Shown here piece by piece: positions 8,982 through 16,098 of a DNA stretch of 34,868 bases. Source of the stretch: DASUFP01 sp036274495 (GTDB lineage: Bacteria; Bacteroidota; Bacteroidia; AKYH767-A; OLB10). A program made the position numbers and the translations under genes. The notes under the pieces were generated by a model. That model had not been told where the DNA came from, searched no databases, and saw only the letters and a program-made list of their open reading frames with translations. The stretch is taken from positions 1 to 34,868 of the forward strand of contig DASUFP010000057.1 of assembly GCA_036274495.1 (NCBI GenBank). Direction: 5' to 3'. Position 1 is the stretch's first letter; every line of letters begins with the position of its first letter.

Positions 8982-10025
8982 TTAGTTTCCAAGTACTTTT
9001 GCAAGCCCCTCCCATCCGGGTAATCTGTCGGCAACCAGTTTTAATATAGCAGCCAGCGGGATAAACAGAATCATTCCGGATGCACCCCACACAATTCCTC
9101 CTGCAATTATAACAATAAGAGTGACAAGGGTATTGAGTTGCAACCTTCGCCCGACGGCCCAGGGGAAAATAATATTTGCTTCCAGGTATTGAACAAAGGT
9201 AAAAACTGCAATAACGCCTAACGGATACCAGATTGATTGAAAAGCAATCCAGGCATAAACAACAGGCATAGCTCCCGCAATCACAATACCTACATAGGGA
9301 ATTATTGTCATTACAGCTGTCAGAAAACCAAATACAATCGGATGTGGAATGCCTAAAATTAAAAGGCCGCATGTATTCAATATCCCGACAATTAAATAGA
9401 CCAGAATCATCCCTTTGATAAATCCGTAATAAGTACTTACCGATAGCCTGATCACATCATAAACCTGTTTACGCTGACCGGCAGGAAACAACAACGTAAG
9501 TGATTCAACAAGCAATTGCCGGTAATGCAGAATGAGGTAAACATAAACCGGTATCAGAAATATCATTATAAGCCCTAACCCAAGATTGATGGCAGTAGCA
9601 CTCATTCCGGGCGAGGGGTTAATGGACAACCCTGACCTGAGAGCGATCATCCAACTATGAATCAGCTGAGGATTGATTTCGGTTTTGGTAATAAGCATTT
9701 GCTCTAATGAATTACCCATTTCAATTAAGCTCATCTTGATTACCGGCCAGTCATGTATAAAAAGTGCGATGCGGGAAACAATAAACGATACTATCAGTCC
9801 TGCAACTATTAAAAACAATAACATAGCGGCCACTATTGAGGCATCTCTGCCCCACCCTTTTTTTTCGAACCACACTGCAACGGGCTGCAATAAAAAACTG
9901 ATAAAAATGGCATAACTCAAAGGAATAAACAGCGACCTGCCATAATGTAAGATCACACAGCTCAACACCAGCAGGGCAACAACCTGGTACAACCGGGTAA
10001 TCGTCCCGGAGTGCTCTTTTTGCAT
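8982..10025 (-). CDS. AI-2E family membrane protein, second gene
   Basis: A 347-residue membrane protein with the same layout as the gene at 7381 but clearly diverged. The N terminus has a helix pair (LLVLSCVILHYGRSLFIPLSY), a mid region with GLGLIMIFLIPVYVYLI, then TIIPYVGIVIAGAMPVVYAW and the C-terminal block EANIIFPWAVGRRLQLNTLVTLIVIIAGG ending GMILFIPLAAILKLVADRLPGW. These are hallmarks of the family, whose transported substrates are mostly unknown. It points toward the small membrane protein gene at 8537, so the three membrane genes occupy one convergent cluster. Upstream is a roughly 200-base spacer. Confidence 0.92.
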   Translation of the reverse strand: MQKEHSGTITRLYQVVALLVLSCVILHYGRSLFIPLSYAIFISFLLQPVAVWFEKKGWGRDASIVAAMLLFLIVAGLIVSFIVSRIALFIHDWPVIKMSLIEMGNSLEQMLITKTEINPQLIHSWMIALRSGLSINPSPGMSATAINLGLGLIMIFLIPVYVYLILHYRQLLVESLTLLFPAGQRKQVYDVIRLSVSTYYGFIKGMILVYLIVGILNTCGLLILGIPHPIVFGFLTAVMTIIPYVGIVIAGAMPVVYAWIAFQSIWYPLGVIAVFTFVQYLEANIIFPWAVGRRLQLNTLVTLIVIIAGGIVWGASGMILFIPLAAILKLVADRLPGWEGLAKVLGN

Positions 10026-10181
10026 ATATATTTTTTGCTTGAGGGACGAAATTTACTTAAAAAAACGATCTTGAGGAAGAGGTCAATTGCTTATGCGTCA
10101 ACCGGTGTTATTCGAAAATGTACAACCCCTTTCAAATCAATAGTCGTTAATAAGCAGGCGCAACGTCAGCCACGCAAAGGT

Positions 10182-10229
10182 ATCCTGTCCTTAAACCGGT
10201 CAATCAGATTGGACAGGCCGGAACAGGAT
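10182..10229 (-). repeat. Nested inverted repeat at the end of the cytochrome c gene
   Basis: ATCCTGTCC (10182-10190) pairs with GG-ACAGGAT (10220-10229, one bulged base); inside it GTCAAT and ATT-GAC (10199-10214) form a second small hairpin. It begins in the stop codon of the cytochrome gene. It could end transcription or stabilise the 3' end, but no T-run follows, so it is not a textbook terminator. The rest of the 10026-10228 spacer shows nothing else clear. Confidence 0.4.
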
Positions 10230-10531
10230 TACGATTTTTTTTCGGGGTGATGAATCAGGTACTGATAAATGAGCCCCTTTTCTTCTTCTGTAATTTTAGC
10301 ACGCTTCTGCATCTTATTCAGATTCCGGGTCCATCTTTCCGCATCGTATTCAGCAGGACGGTGCAATTTGTGGCAATTTCCGCATTTTGAAGCGTAAAGT
10401 GCCCGGCCTTCCGTTAACTGTTCTAAAGTAGCATCGTTAGAAGCCATTTCCTGAGTGGGTACATAAAGCGATGTCGCACATCCGGTCAGGCCGATCAGGA
10501 TAAATGCGAATAAAGTCTTTTTGATTGTCAT
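10229..10531 (-). CDS. Small monoheme cytochrome c lipoprotein
   Basis: A 100-residue protein. Residues 1-18 form a lipoprotein signal with the lipobox LTGC (Cys18), so the protein should be lipid-anchored. The single heme site CGNCH (Cys50-His54) fits covalent heme c attachment, and Met74 in LNKMQKR is a candidate distal ligand. The short C-terminal helix (EEEKGLIYQYLIHH) fits a class I cytochrome fold, although the protein is near the lower size limit. It begins one base after the stop codon of the upstream outer-membrane-type gene, so the two are tightly coupled. Likely electron carrier at the envelope; partner redox enzyme not visible here. Confidence 0.82.
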   Translation of the reverse strand: MTIKKTLFAFILIGLTGCATSLYVPTQEMASNDATLEQLTEGRALYASKCGNCHKLHRPAEYDAERWTRNLNKMQKRAKITEEEKGLIYQYLIHHPEKKS

Positions 10532-10532
10532 T

Positions 10533-11378
10533 TTACAAAGTTATGGAAAAGACCAGTCGCGCGTGCACTTTTTCCTGACCTGCAAGGTACCTGCCGGAGC
10601 CATAGTTTTCAGGATTTTTGAGGCCTGCAACCTGAGGCATAAGTGTGAAATTAATCCAAAAACCATCAGAAAGATACGAAATGCCGGGGCCTGCATAGAG
10701 CACACTGTATTCCAGTTCACCCTCATCAAAATGATTCAGATTGTTTAATTCAAATCCAACATTCCAGTTGGTGTTTATATGGTAGCTGAACCCGTAATCC
10801 AGATTTAATTTGGACTCAAATTCCTGCTCAACTTCCGAATTCATGGTTTGTCCGTCTGTCTCATTTTCAACTTCCGCTTCCCACTCCATTTCAGAAGAAA
10901 TATTAAGCGCCTGGGTGGTATTACCAATCTGTTTATCAAGTATAAATTTAAATTCGAGTTCAAATTCAGATGGCGCTACTGTAATTTCTCCATACAACGC
11001 CGATCCGATTGCATTGGCAGCCGCATCCGATAGTTTATATTTCCATTCGTTACTGAAACTCCAGTCACTTGACGTTTCTATAACCGACTGTTCCGTTCCG
11101 CCTTCTGAGGTAACAACCTTTTCTTCAGCGGCGTTTTTTATGTTCAGATAAAAGGCTGTCTGCAGGTTCTTTGATAAGCCTGTTTCAAATTCGATGCGTG
11201 AATCAAGCGCCCTGTAAAAATTATCCCTTGATGACCGTAAGGTATTCCAAACTTCTATCTCCCGTTGCCCCTTGTTTAGTACTCCCGACTGGTAGGTATA
11301 GGTAAAAAGACGATCCTGTGCATGCAGGCTTGCTGTTGCCAGCACTAAAACCAGAAGAGCTGTTAATGTTTTGTTCAT
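10533..11378 (-). CDS. Exported outer-membrane-type beta-rich protein, unknown function
   Basis: A 281-residue protein with a clear Sec signal peptide (MNKTLTALLVLVLATASLHAQ, cut after residue 20). The mature part alternates short amphipathic strands with acidic turns (for example FELEFKFILDKQIG, SKLNLDYGFSYHI, YSVLYAGPGISYL) and closes with HARLVFSITL, which looks like a small outer-membrane beta-barrel of 10-14 strands. I do not recognise a specific family. It is directly followed by a cytochrome c lipoprotein gene, suggesting a joint role in envelope redox chemistry or in respiration of a substrate outside the cell, but this is inference from position only. Confidence 0.75.
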   Translation of the reverse strand: MNKTLTALLVLVLATASLHAQDRLFTYTYQSGVLNKGQREIEVWNTLRSSRDNFYRALDSRIEFETGLSKNLQTAFYLNIKNAAEEKVVTSEGGTEQSVIETSSDWSFSNEWKYKLSDAAANAIGSALYGEITVAPSEFELEFKFILDKQIGNTTQALNISSEMEWEAEVENETDGQTMNSEVEQEFESKLNLDYGFSYHINTNWNVGFELNNLNHFDEGELEYSVLYAGPGISYLSDGFWINFTLMPQVAGLKNPENYGSGRYLAGQEKVHARLVFSITL

Positions 11379-11412
11379 TTTCTGAATCCTTTCTTGATGT
11401 AAATAATGGGGA

Positions 11413-11420
11413 CAAAAATA
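11413..11420 (-). promoter_or_regulatory. Candidate -7 element for the outer-membrane protein/cytochrome operon
   Basis: Read on the minus strand this is TATTTTTG, an exact fit to TAnnTTTG. A transcript would start near 11407, about 28 bases before the ATG at 11378. No good -33 TTTG is present, so an activator may be needed. Confidence 0.45.
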
Positions 11421-11447
11421 CCTTATTTAGATTGATTCTAAATAAAT

Positions 11448-11461
11448 ATGATTAAAATCAC
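11448..11461. promoter_or_regulatory. Possible FNR/CRP-family binding palindrome
   Basis: The sequence ATGAT-TAAA-ATCAC contains TGAT and ATCA half sites with a 4-base spacer, matching 8 of 10 fixed positions of the FNR consensus TTGAT-N4-ATCAA. Its centre lies about 47 bases upstream of the predicted start of the outer-membrane/cytochrome transcript. The surrounding DNA is very AT-rich, so chance is a real alternative. Confidence 0.3.
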
Positions 11462-11633
11462 ATTTATTGATTTATAAAACTGTTTTTCAATATATTATAT
11501 CAATAAAAACGTGGGGATGTGTTGTTAAAAACTTCTTTTTTTTCAACAACCAACTCTAAAAAAGGCCTATTTCGACAGCGCCCGGGCAACTCCGGATTGA
11601 ACAAAAAAGTACAGATATTTGCAATCACTCACT

Positions 11634-11706
11634 GCGGGAGTAGCTCATCTGGCAGAGCGAAAGCTTCCCAAGCTTTAGGCAGCGGGTTCGAGTCCCGTCT
11701 CCCGCT
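11634..11706 (+). tRNA. tRNA-Gly (anticodon CCC)
   Basis: A 73-base cloverleaf folds fully. The acceptor stem pairs GCGGGAG (11634-11640) with CTCCCGC (11699-11705), with U as discriminator. The D-arm has GCTC/GAGC, the anticodon stem AAAGC/GCTTT encloses the loop TTCCCAA with anticodon CCC at 11667-11669, and the T-arm GCGGG/CCCGT encloses TTCGAGT. The anticodon reads the glycine codon GGG. The 3' CCA is not encoded and must be added. A partial promoter (TTGA near 11597, near-consensus GATATTTG at 11614-11621) precedes it. The flanking 11379-11633 spacer is AT-rich and holds no gene that I can support. Confidence 0.96.
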
Positions 11707-11781
11707 CAATTGTGTGACACCGTTTCCAAACAATGAACAAACCACTTACTTATATCAGTTACAACCCAACAGTTTTTAAGC

Positions 11782-12201
11782 ATGGTAGGCATTTCTAATT
11801 TTGAAAGCGATTCAGCGGGAGCCTTTATTTCAGATCTCTTCACAACAGGCTACGGACTGCTGGAAGTGGCTTTGGACAGGGTTTTGGATGAGGATGAACC
11901 GGCAAGCCTTACCGATTGTGAGGAAGCGCTGGTGGCTGCCGAATTTATTGCCGGATTGAGTGGCAATCCCGCATATGATTTTCCGGAGGATGGCAGAGAC
12001 TGGCTGCGGGAGGAACTTCCGCCCGGAAGCGAATCGTTTGATCTTGTAATCGGATTAAAAGACAAAGCGGCAGATGTAATAGACAGGATTGTATCTGACT
12101 CGGAGCTAAGGGAAATGTGGGAAGGCAATGTTAATTACGATGAATGGTTCAACAACCTTGTTGACCTGCAAAACCGCTTATCTGACCCTGCTGAAGACTG
12201 A
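11782..12201 (+). CDS. DUF4259 domain protein
   Basis: A 139-residue acidic soluble protein. The opening GISNFESDSAGAFISDL, the central CEEALVAAEFIAGLSGNP and the DWLREELPP segment match the DUF4259 pattern (a Phe-Glu/Asn-Asp-x-Ala start, then an Ala-rich helix where the family counts as an all-helical domain). Family function is not established; members are scattered, mostly as single genes. No signal peptide. It lies 75 bases after the tRNA-Gly gene with no clear promoter of its own, so it may be transcribed from the tRNA promoter. The 143 bases after it show no terminator that I trust. Confidence 0.82.
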   Translation: MVGISNFESDSAGAFISDLFTTGYGLLEVALDRVLDEDEPASLTDCEEALVAAEFIAGLSGNPAYDFPEDGRDWLREELPPGSESFDLVIGLKDKAADVIDRIVSDSELREMWEGNVNYDEWFNNLVDLQNRLSDPAED

Positions 12202-12343
12202 AAGGGTTAGACTTTTCAAATAATAGATAGTCCTATTCCTAAAAAGGATACTGCCCGCTGATTGTTTATAACGCGTTGCGGCAATCGCTCGGGAGAGGCT
12301 TGATTTTTCAGAAATTTACACTTACAAAAAGCGATTTTAAACC

Positions 12344-13420
12344 ATGGCCGGAAGCACATTTGGTACATTGTTCAGGCTCACCACCTTTGGCGAATCCCAC
12401 GGGGTTGCAATTGGTGGTATTATTGAAGGATGTCCTGCAGGCATTGAAATTGACGAACAACTGATTGCCTTGTGGATGGATCGTCGCAAACCCGGCCAGT
12501 CGGATGTTACCAGTCCGAGAAAAGAAGCTGATATTGTTGAACTGCTATCCGGAATTTTTGAAAATAAGACAACAGGTACCCCCATCGGTTTTCTGATAAG
12601 GAACAAAGATCAGGCATCTGCCGACTACGACTACCTTAAAAGCACTTTCAGACCCTCACATGCCGATTTCACTTTCACCGAAAAATATGGAATCCGTGAT
12701 CACCGTGGTGGCGGGCGTTCTTCGGCCCGCGAAACAGCCTGCCGGGTGGCGGGCGGGGCAATTGCCATGCAATTATTACAGCTGCACAATATTTCGATTC
12801 ACGGATGGGTTTCATCGGTAGGTACTATTACCGCTCCTGATAACGTTGAAATAAACGATGCTGCCATCTTTGGAAACAGTGTAAGATGTCCTCATCCGGA
12901 AACCGCGGCTAAAATGGAAGCTCTGATCCGTGAAACCGCACAAAGCGGCGATAGTCTCGGAGGTGTGATATCCTGCGTGGTGAACGGGCTTCCGGTTGGA
13001 CTTGGGGAACCCGTATTTGACAAATTGCATGCTGATCTGGCAAAAGCCATGATGAGCATAAATGCAACGAAAGGCTTTGAATACGGTATGGGATTCGCCG
13101 CTTCGCGTATGAAAGGTTCAGAACATAACGATGCATTTATCAAAAACGATACAGGAATAACTACTGCAACAAACCGTTCAGGAGGAATACAAGGGGGAAT
13201 CAGCAATGGTCAACCCATTCTCTTCAGAACCGCTTTTAAACCGGTTGCAACCATTATGAAAGACCAGGTTACGGTAAATGCTGCGGGTGAACAAACCGTT
13301 CTTAAAAACAAAGGAAGACACGACCCCTGCGTTGTTCCCAGAGCCGTACCCATTGTTGTTGGCATGACTGCCCTGGTAATTGCCGACCACCTCCTTCGTC
13401 AGCGTTCTGCTCAACTATAA
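12344..13420 (+). CDS. aroC: Chorismate synthase
   Basis: A 358-residue enzyme of the shikimate pathway that converts 5-enolpyruvylshikimate-3-phosphate to chorismate using reduced FMN. It is full length for the family. Signatures are the N-terminal GSTFGTLFRLTTFGESHG (His19), the FMN/substrate loop EKYGIRDHRGGGRSSARET near residue 110-128, and the C-terminal GRHDPCVVPRAVPIVVGM with the conserved Arg/His/Asp set. It opens a plus-strand block with the AsmA gene 14 bases downstream. No good -7/-33 promoter is visible just before it. Confidence 0.97.
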   Translation: MAGSTFGTLFRLTTFGESHGVAIGGIIEGCPAGIEIDEQLIALWMDRRKPGQSDVTSPRKEADIVELLSGIFENKTTGTPIGFLIRNKDQASADYDYLKSTFRPSHADFTFTEKYGIRDHRGGGRSSARETACRVAGGAIAMQLLQLHNISIHGWVSSVGTITAPDNVEINDAAIFGNSVRCPHPETAAKMEALIRETAQSGDSLGGVISCVVNGLPVGLGEPVFDKLHADLAKAMMSINATKGFEYGMGFAASRMKGSEHNDAFIKNDTGITTATNRSGGIQGGISNGQPILFRTAFKPVATIMKDQVTVNAAGEQTVLKNKGRHDPCVVPRAVPIVVGMTALVIADHLLRQRSAQL

Positions 13421-13434
13421 AAACCACTTTATCC

Positions 13435-16098
13435 ATGAAAAAGATCATCAGGATCTCATTAATTGTAATTATTGTACTTATTGGTGTCATTGTTGCCATT
13501 CCCTTTGTCTTTAAAGATAAAATCCTGAGTGCTGTAAAGGATGAAATCAATAACAACATCAGGGCTTCGGTTGATTTTAATGATTTTGATATCACCATTT
13601 TCAGCAGCTTCCCCGATCTTACCATTAAACTGGGTAACCTGAGTGTTGTAAACCAGGCTCCCTTTGAAGGAGATACACTGGCAGCAATGGATCTTGCGTC
13701 AGTTACACTGGATATAATGTCGGTGATCAATGGTGAAACAATTCGTATAAAAGGGGTAGAACTAAAACGGCCCCGGATCAGATTGCTGGTGCTTGAAAAC
13801 GGACAGGCGAACTGGGATATCACGAAACCCTCAACCGATTCTACGTCAACCGATGGTAAACCCTCTAAATTCAAAGCGGGACTTGATCGCTATGGAATAA
13901 CAGACGGCTATGTTTATTACAATGACCGTTCTCTTGGTTTCAGCACCGAATTGATTGACTTGAACCATTCGGGTAAAGGCGATTTTACGAGCGATCTGTT
14001 TACCCTCAGCACACATACAACAGTAGGTGCCACCAACCTCACTTATGGAGGAATACCCTATATCTACAAGGCGCATACAGCTATTGAAGCTGATTTGAGT
14101 ATGGACATGGCTCACTCAAAATATACCTTTAAAAAGAACAGCATCAAACTGAACGAACTGCAATTTGGTGTGGACGGATTTGTTGAAATGCCTTCGGATG
14201 ATATTACCATGGATTTGAAATGGAACGTCCAGGTGAACGATTTCAAAAACTTTATGTCTATGATACCGGGGGTTTACCGCGACGGATTCAATAATGTAAA
14301 ATCAAAAGGCCGCCTGGCCATGGACGGAACAATCAAAGGAATCTATAATGAACATTCAATGCCCGGATTCACGCTGAATTTGTTGATTGCCGACGGCATG
14401 TTTCAGTACCCTGATTTACCAACCGCACTTAACAATGTACAGGTATCTCTTAATGTATCCAACCCTGATGGCGTACCTGATCATACCATCATTGATCTTT
14501 CCCGCATGCATGTTGAAATGGCAGGAGATCCCTTTGATGCCAGACTGGTGGTAAAAACCCCCGTTTCAGATGCCGATATCGATGCACGTCTCGAGGGAAA
14601 AATTGACCTGAGCAGTATTTCTCATTTCGTTCCGCTTGAACAAGGCACCGTTCTTAAAGGATTATTGCAGGCTGATGTTACAGCCAAAGGCAGAATGTCG
14701 GCCATTGAATCAAAAAAATACGAGCAGTTTAATGCTGCAGGAACACTTACCTTAAAGGACATCGAGTATTCCGGAACCGATTTTCCCGATGGCATTAAAG
14801 TTGGAGCATGTGAGCTCATCTTTAACCCGAAAAATGTAACACTGAACTCATTTGATATGCAGTATGGCAAAACCGACATCAGGGCTACCGGATGGGTCGA
14901 TAACCTGATTGCCTATACGTTTAAAGAGAACCAGCTGTTATCCGGCACACTGGATATTAAATCAAATGTGATTGATATAAATCAGTTGTCGGGCAACTCA
15001 ACCGATTCCGCTTCCGCAGATACCGCTGCCATGAGTGTTGTTGAAGTTCCGGGCAATATTGATTTTACCACAACCATTAGCGCCGGCAAGGTTTATTATG
15101 ACAACATGGTGCTTGAAAATCTCAAGGGAAATATTTCAGTAAGAGACCGGTCACTGGGAATCAACGGACTTTCGTTTGGTATGCTTGAAGGAACTATATC
15201 CATGAATGGTTTATATGACACCAGAAATCTGAACAGCCCGGGATTCTTTTTTGATCTGGGATTGAAGCAACTGGATATCAGGAAAACATACGACACCTTT
15301 GTTGCGGTACAAAAAATGGCACCTGTGGCCCAGCGCTGCAACGGTAAGTTTTCATCCGACTTAAAAGTACGCGGAACACTTGATAAAAATATGAATGCAA
15401 ATCTGCAGTCATTAACCGGAGGGGGCAAATTAACAACGAGCAATGTATATCTTGAAAATTTTCCTCCGCTTTTAAAAGTTGCTGATGCATTAAAAATGGA
15501 TCAGTTTAAAAAGATGGATGTCAGTAACCTCAATTTGTCGTATACTTTCGAAAATGGAAGAGTGAGTGTTGCGCCATTTGATATGAATATTGCCGGAATA
15601 AAAACCACTACGCAGGGCTCCAGCGGTTTCGATCAAACGATTGATTACACCATGGATTTAAAAATTCCGACCGCTATGATGGGTGGTGCTGCCACCGGTG
15701 TAATGAATAATTTACTGGCTCAGGCAAATAAAGCCGGTGCCAATTTAAGTGTTGGAAAGGAGGTTCCTGTTGCCGTTAAAATTGGCGGTACCGTAAATCA
15801 ACCAACTGTAGGCACCAATTTATCGAGCACTGCAGCATCGGTTACCGACGATTTAAAACAGCAAGCCATTAAAGAGTTTGAGCAAAAGAAAAAGGAACTG
15901 GAAGATCAGGCACGCGCTGAAGCGGAACGACTTAAAAAAGAAGCCGAAGATAAGGCAAAGGCGGAAGCCGACAGACTCAAAAAAGAGGCTGAAGAGAAAG
16001 CCAAACAGGAAGTTGAAAAGCAAAAGAAAGAGCTGGAAGAAAAAATTAAAAAAGAAGCGGAAGACAAGCTGAAAAACCTCTTTGGAAAACCAAAATGA
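13435..16098 (+). CDS. AsmA-family envelope protein with charged C-terminal tail
   Basis: An 887-residue protein with an N-terminal membrane helix (about 5-27) and a long periplasmic region of AsmA type. It starts with FKDKILSAVKDEINNNIRASVDFNDFDITIFSSFPDLTIKLGNLSV, the standard AsmA entry, and later carries the AsmA_2-like stretch (QSLTGGGKLTTSNVYLENFPPLLKVADAL near 660-690). AsmA proteins are bridge-like lipid-transport proteins linking inner and outer membrane; the substrate here would be phospholipid by analogy. The last 75 residues are unusual: a Lys/Glu/Ala-rich run of KKE/EAE repeats predicted to form a long coiled coil. Its stop overlaps the next gene by 4 bases. Confidence 0.9.
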   Translation: MKKIIRISLIVIIVLIGVIVAIPFVFKDKILSAVKDEINNNIRASVDFNDFDITIFSSFPDLTIKLGNLSVVNQAPFEGDTLAAMDLASVTLDIMSVINGETIRIKGVELKRPRIRLLVLENGQANWDITKPSTDSTSTDGKPSKFKAGLDRYGITDGYVYYNDRSLGFSTELIDLNHSGKGDFTSDLFTLSTHTTVGATNLTYGGIPYIYKAHTAIEADLSMDMAHSKYTFKKNSIKLNELQFGVDGFVEMPSDDITMDLKWNVQVNDFKNFMSMIPGVYRDGFNNVKSKGRLAMDGTIKGIYNEHSMPGFTLNLLIADGMFQYPDLPTALNNVQVSLNVSNPDGVPDHTIIDLSRMHVEMAGDPFDARLVVKTPVSDADIDARLEGKIDLSSISHFVPLEQGTVLKGLLQADVTAKGRMSAIESKKYEQFNAAGTLTLKDIEYSGTDFPDGIKVGACELIFNPKNVTLNSFDMQYGKTDIRATGWVDNLIAYTFKENQLLSGTLDIKSNVIDINQLSGNSTDSASADTAAMSVVEVPGNIDFTTTISAGKVYYDNMVLENLKGNISVRDRSLGINGLSFGMLEGTISMNGLYDTRNLNSPGFFFDLGLKQLDIRKTYDTFVAVQKMAPVAQRCNGKFSSDLKVRGTLDKNMNANLQSLTGGGKLTTSNVYLENFPPLLKVADALKMDQFKKMDVSNLNLSYTFENGRVSVAPFDMNIAGIKTTTQGSSGFDQTIDYTMDLKIPTAMMGGAATGVMNNLLAQANKAGANLSVGKEVPVAVKIGGTVNQPTVGTNLSSTAASVTDDLKQQAIKEFEQKKKELEDQARAEAERLKKEAEDKAKAEADRLKKEAEEKAKQEVEKQKKELEEKIKKEAEDKLKNLFGKPK

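Noticed and set aside
7381..10025. Quorum-sensing locus, suggested by two AI-2E-family genes
   Set aside because: The family name is historic; there is no luxS or signal-handling gene here, and most members have other or unknown substrates.
10011..10250. A 79-codon plus-strand frame in the spacer before the cytochrome gene
   Set aside because: It begins in the AI-2E gene, ends in the cytochrome gene and shows no domain; it is probably chance.
11519..11779. An 86-codon open frame across the tRNA region
   Set aside because: It runs straight through the tRNA-Gly gene and gives a low-complexity protein with no recognisable features.
12202..12343. Repeat or terminator in the spacer before aroC
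   Set aside because: Only a 4-bp TCCT/AGGA stem was found; nothing else stands out.
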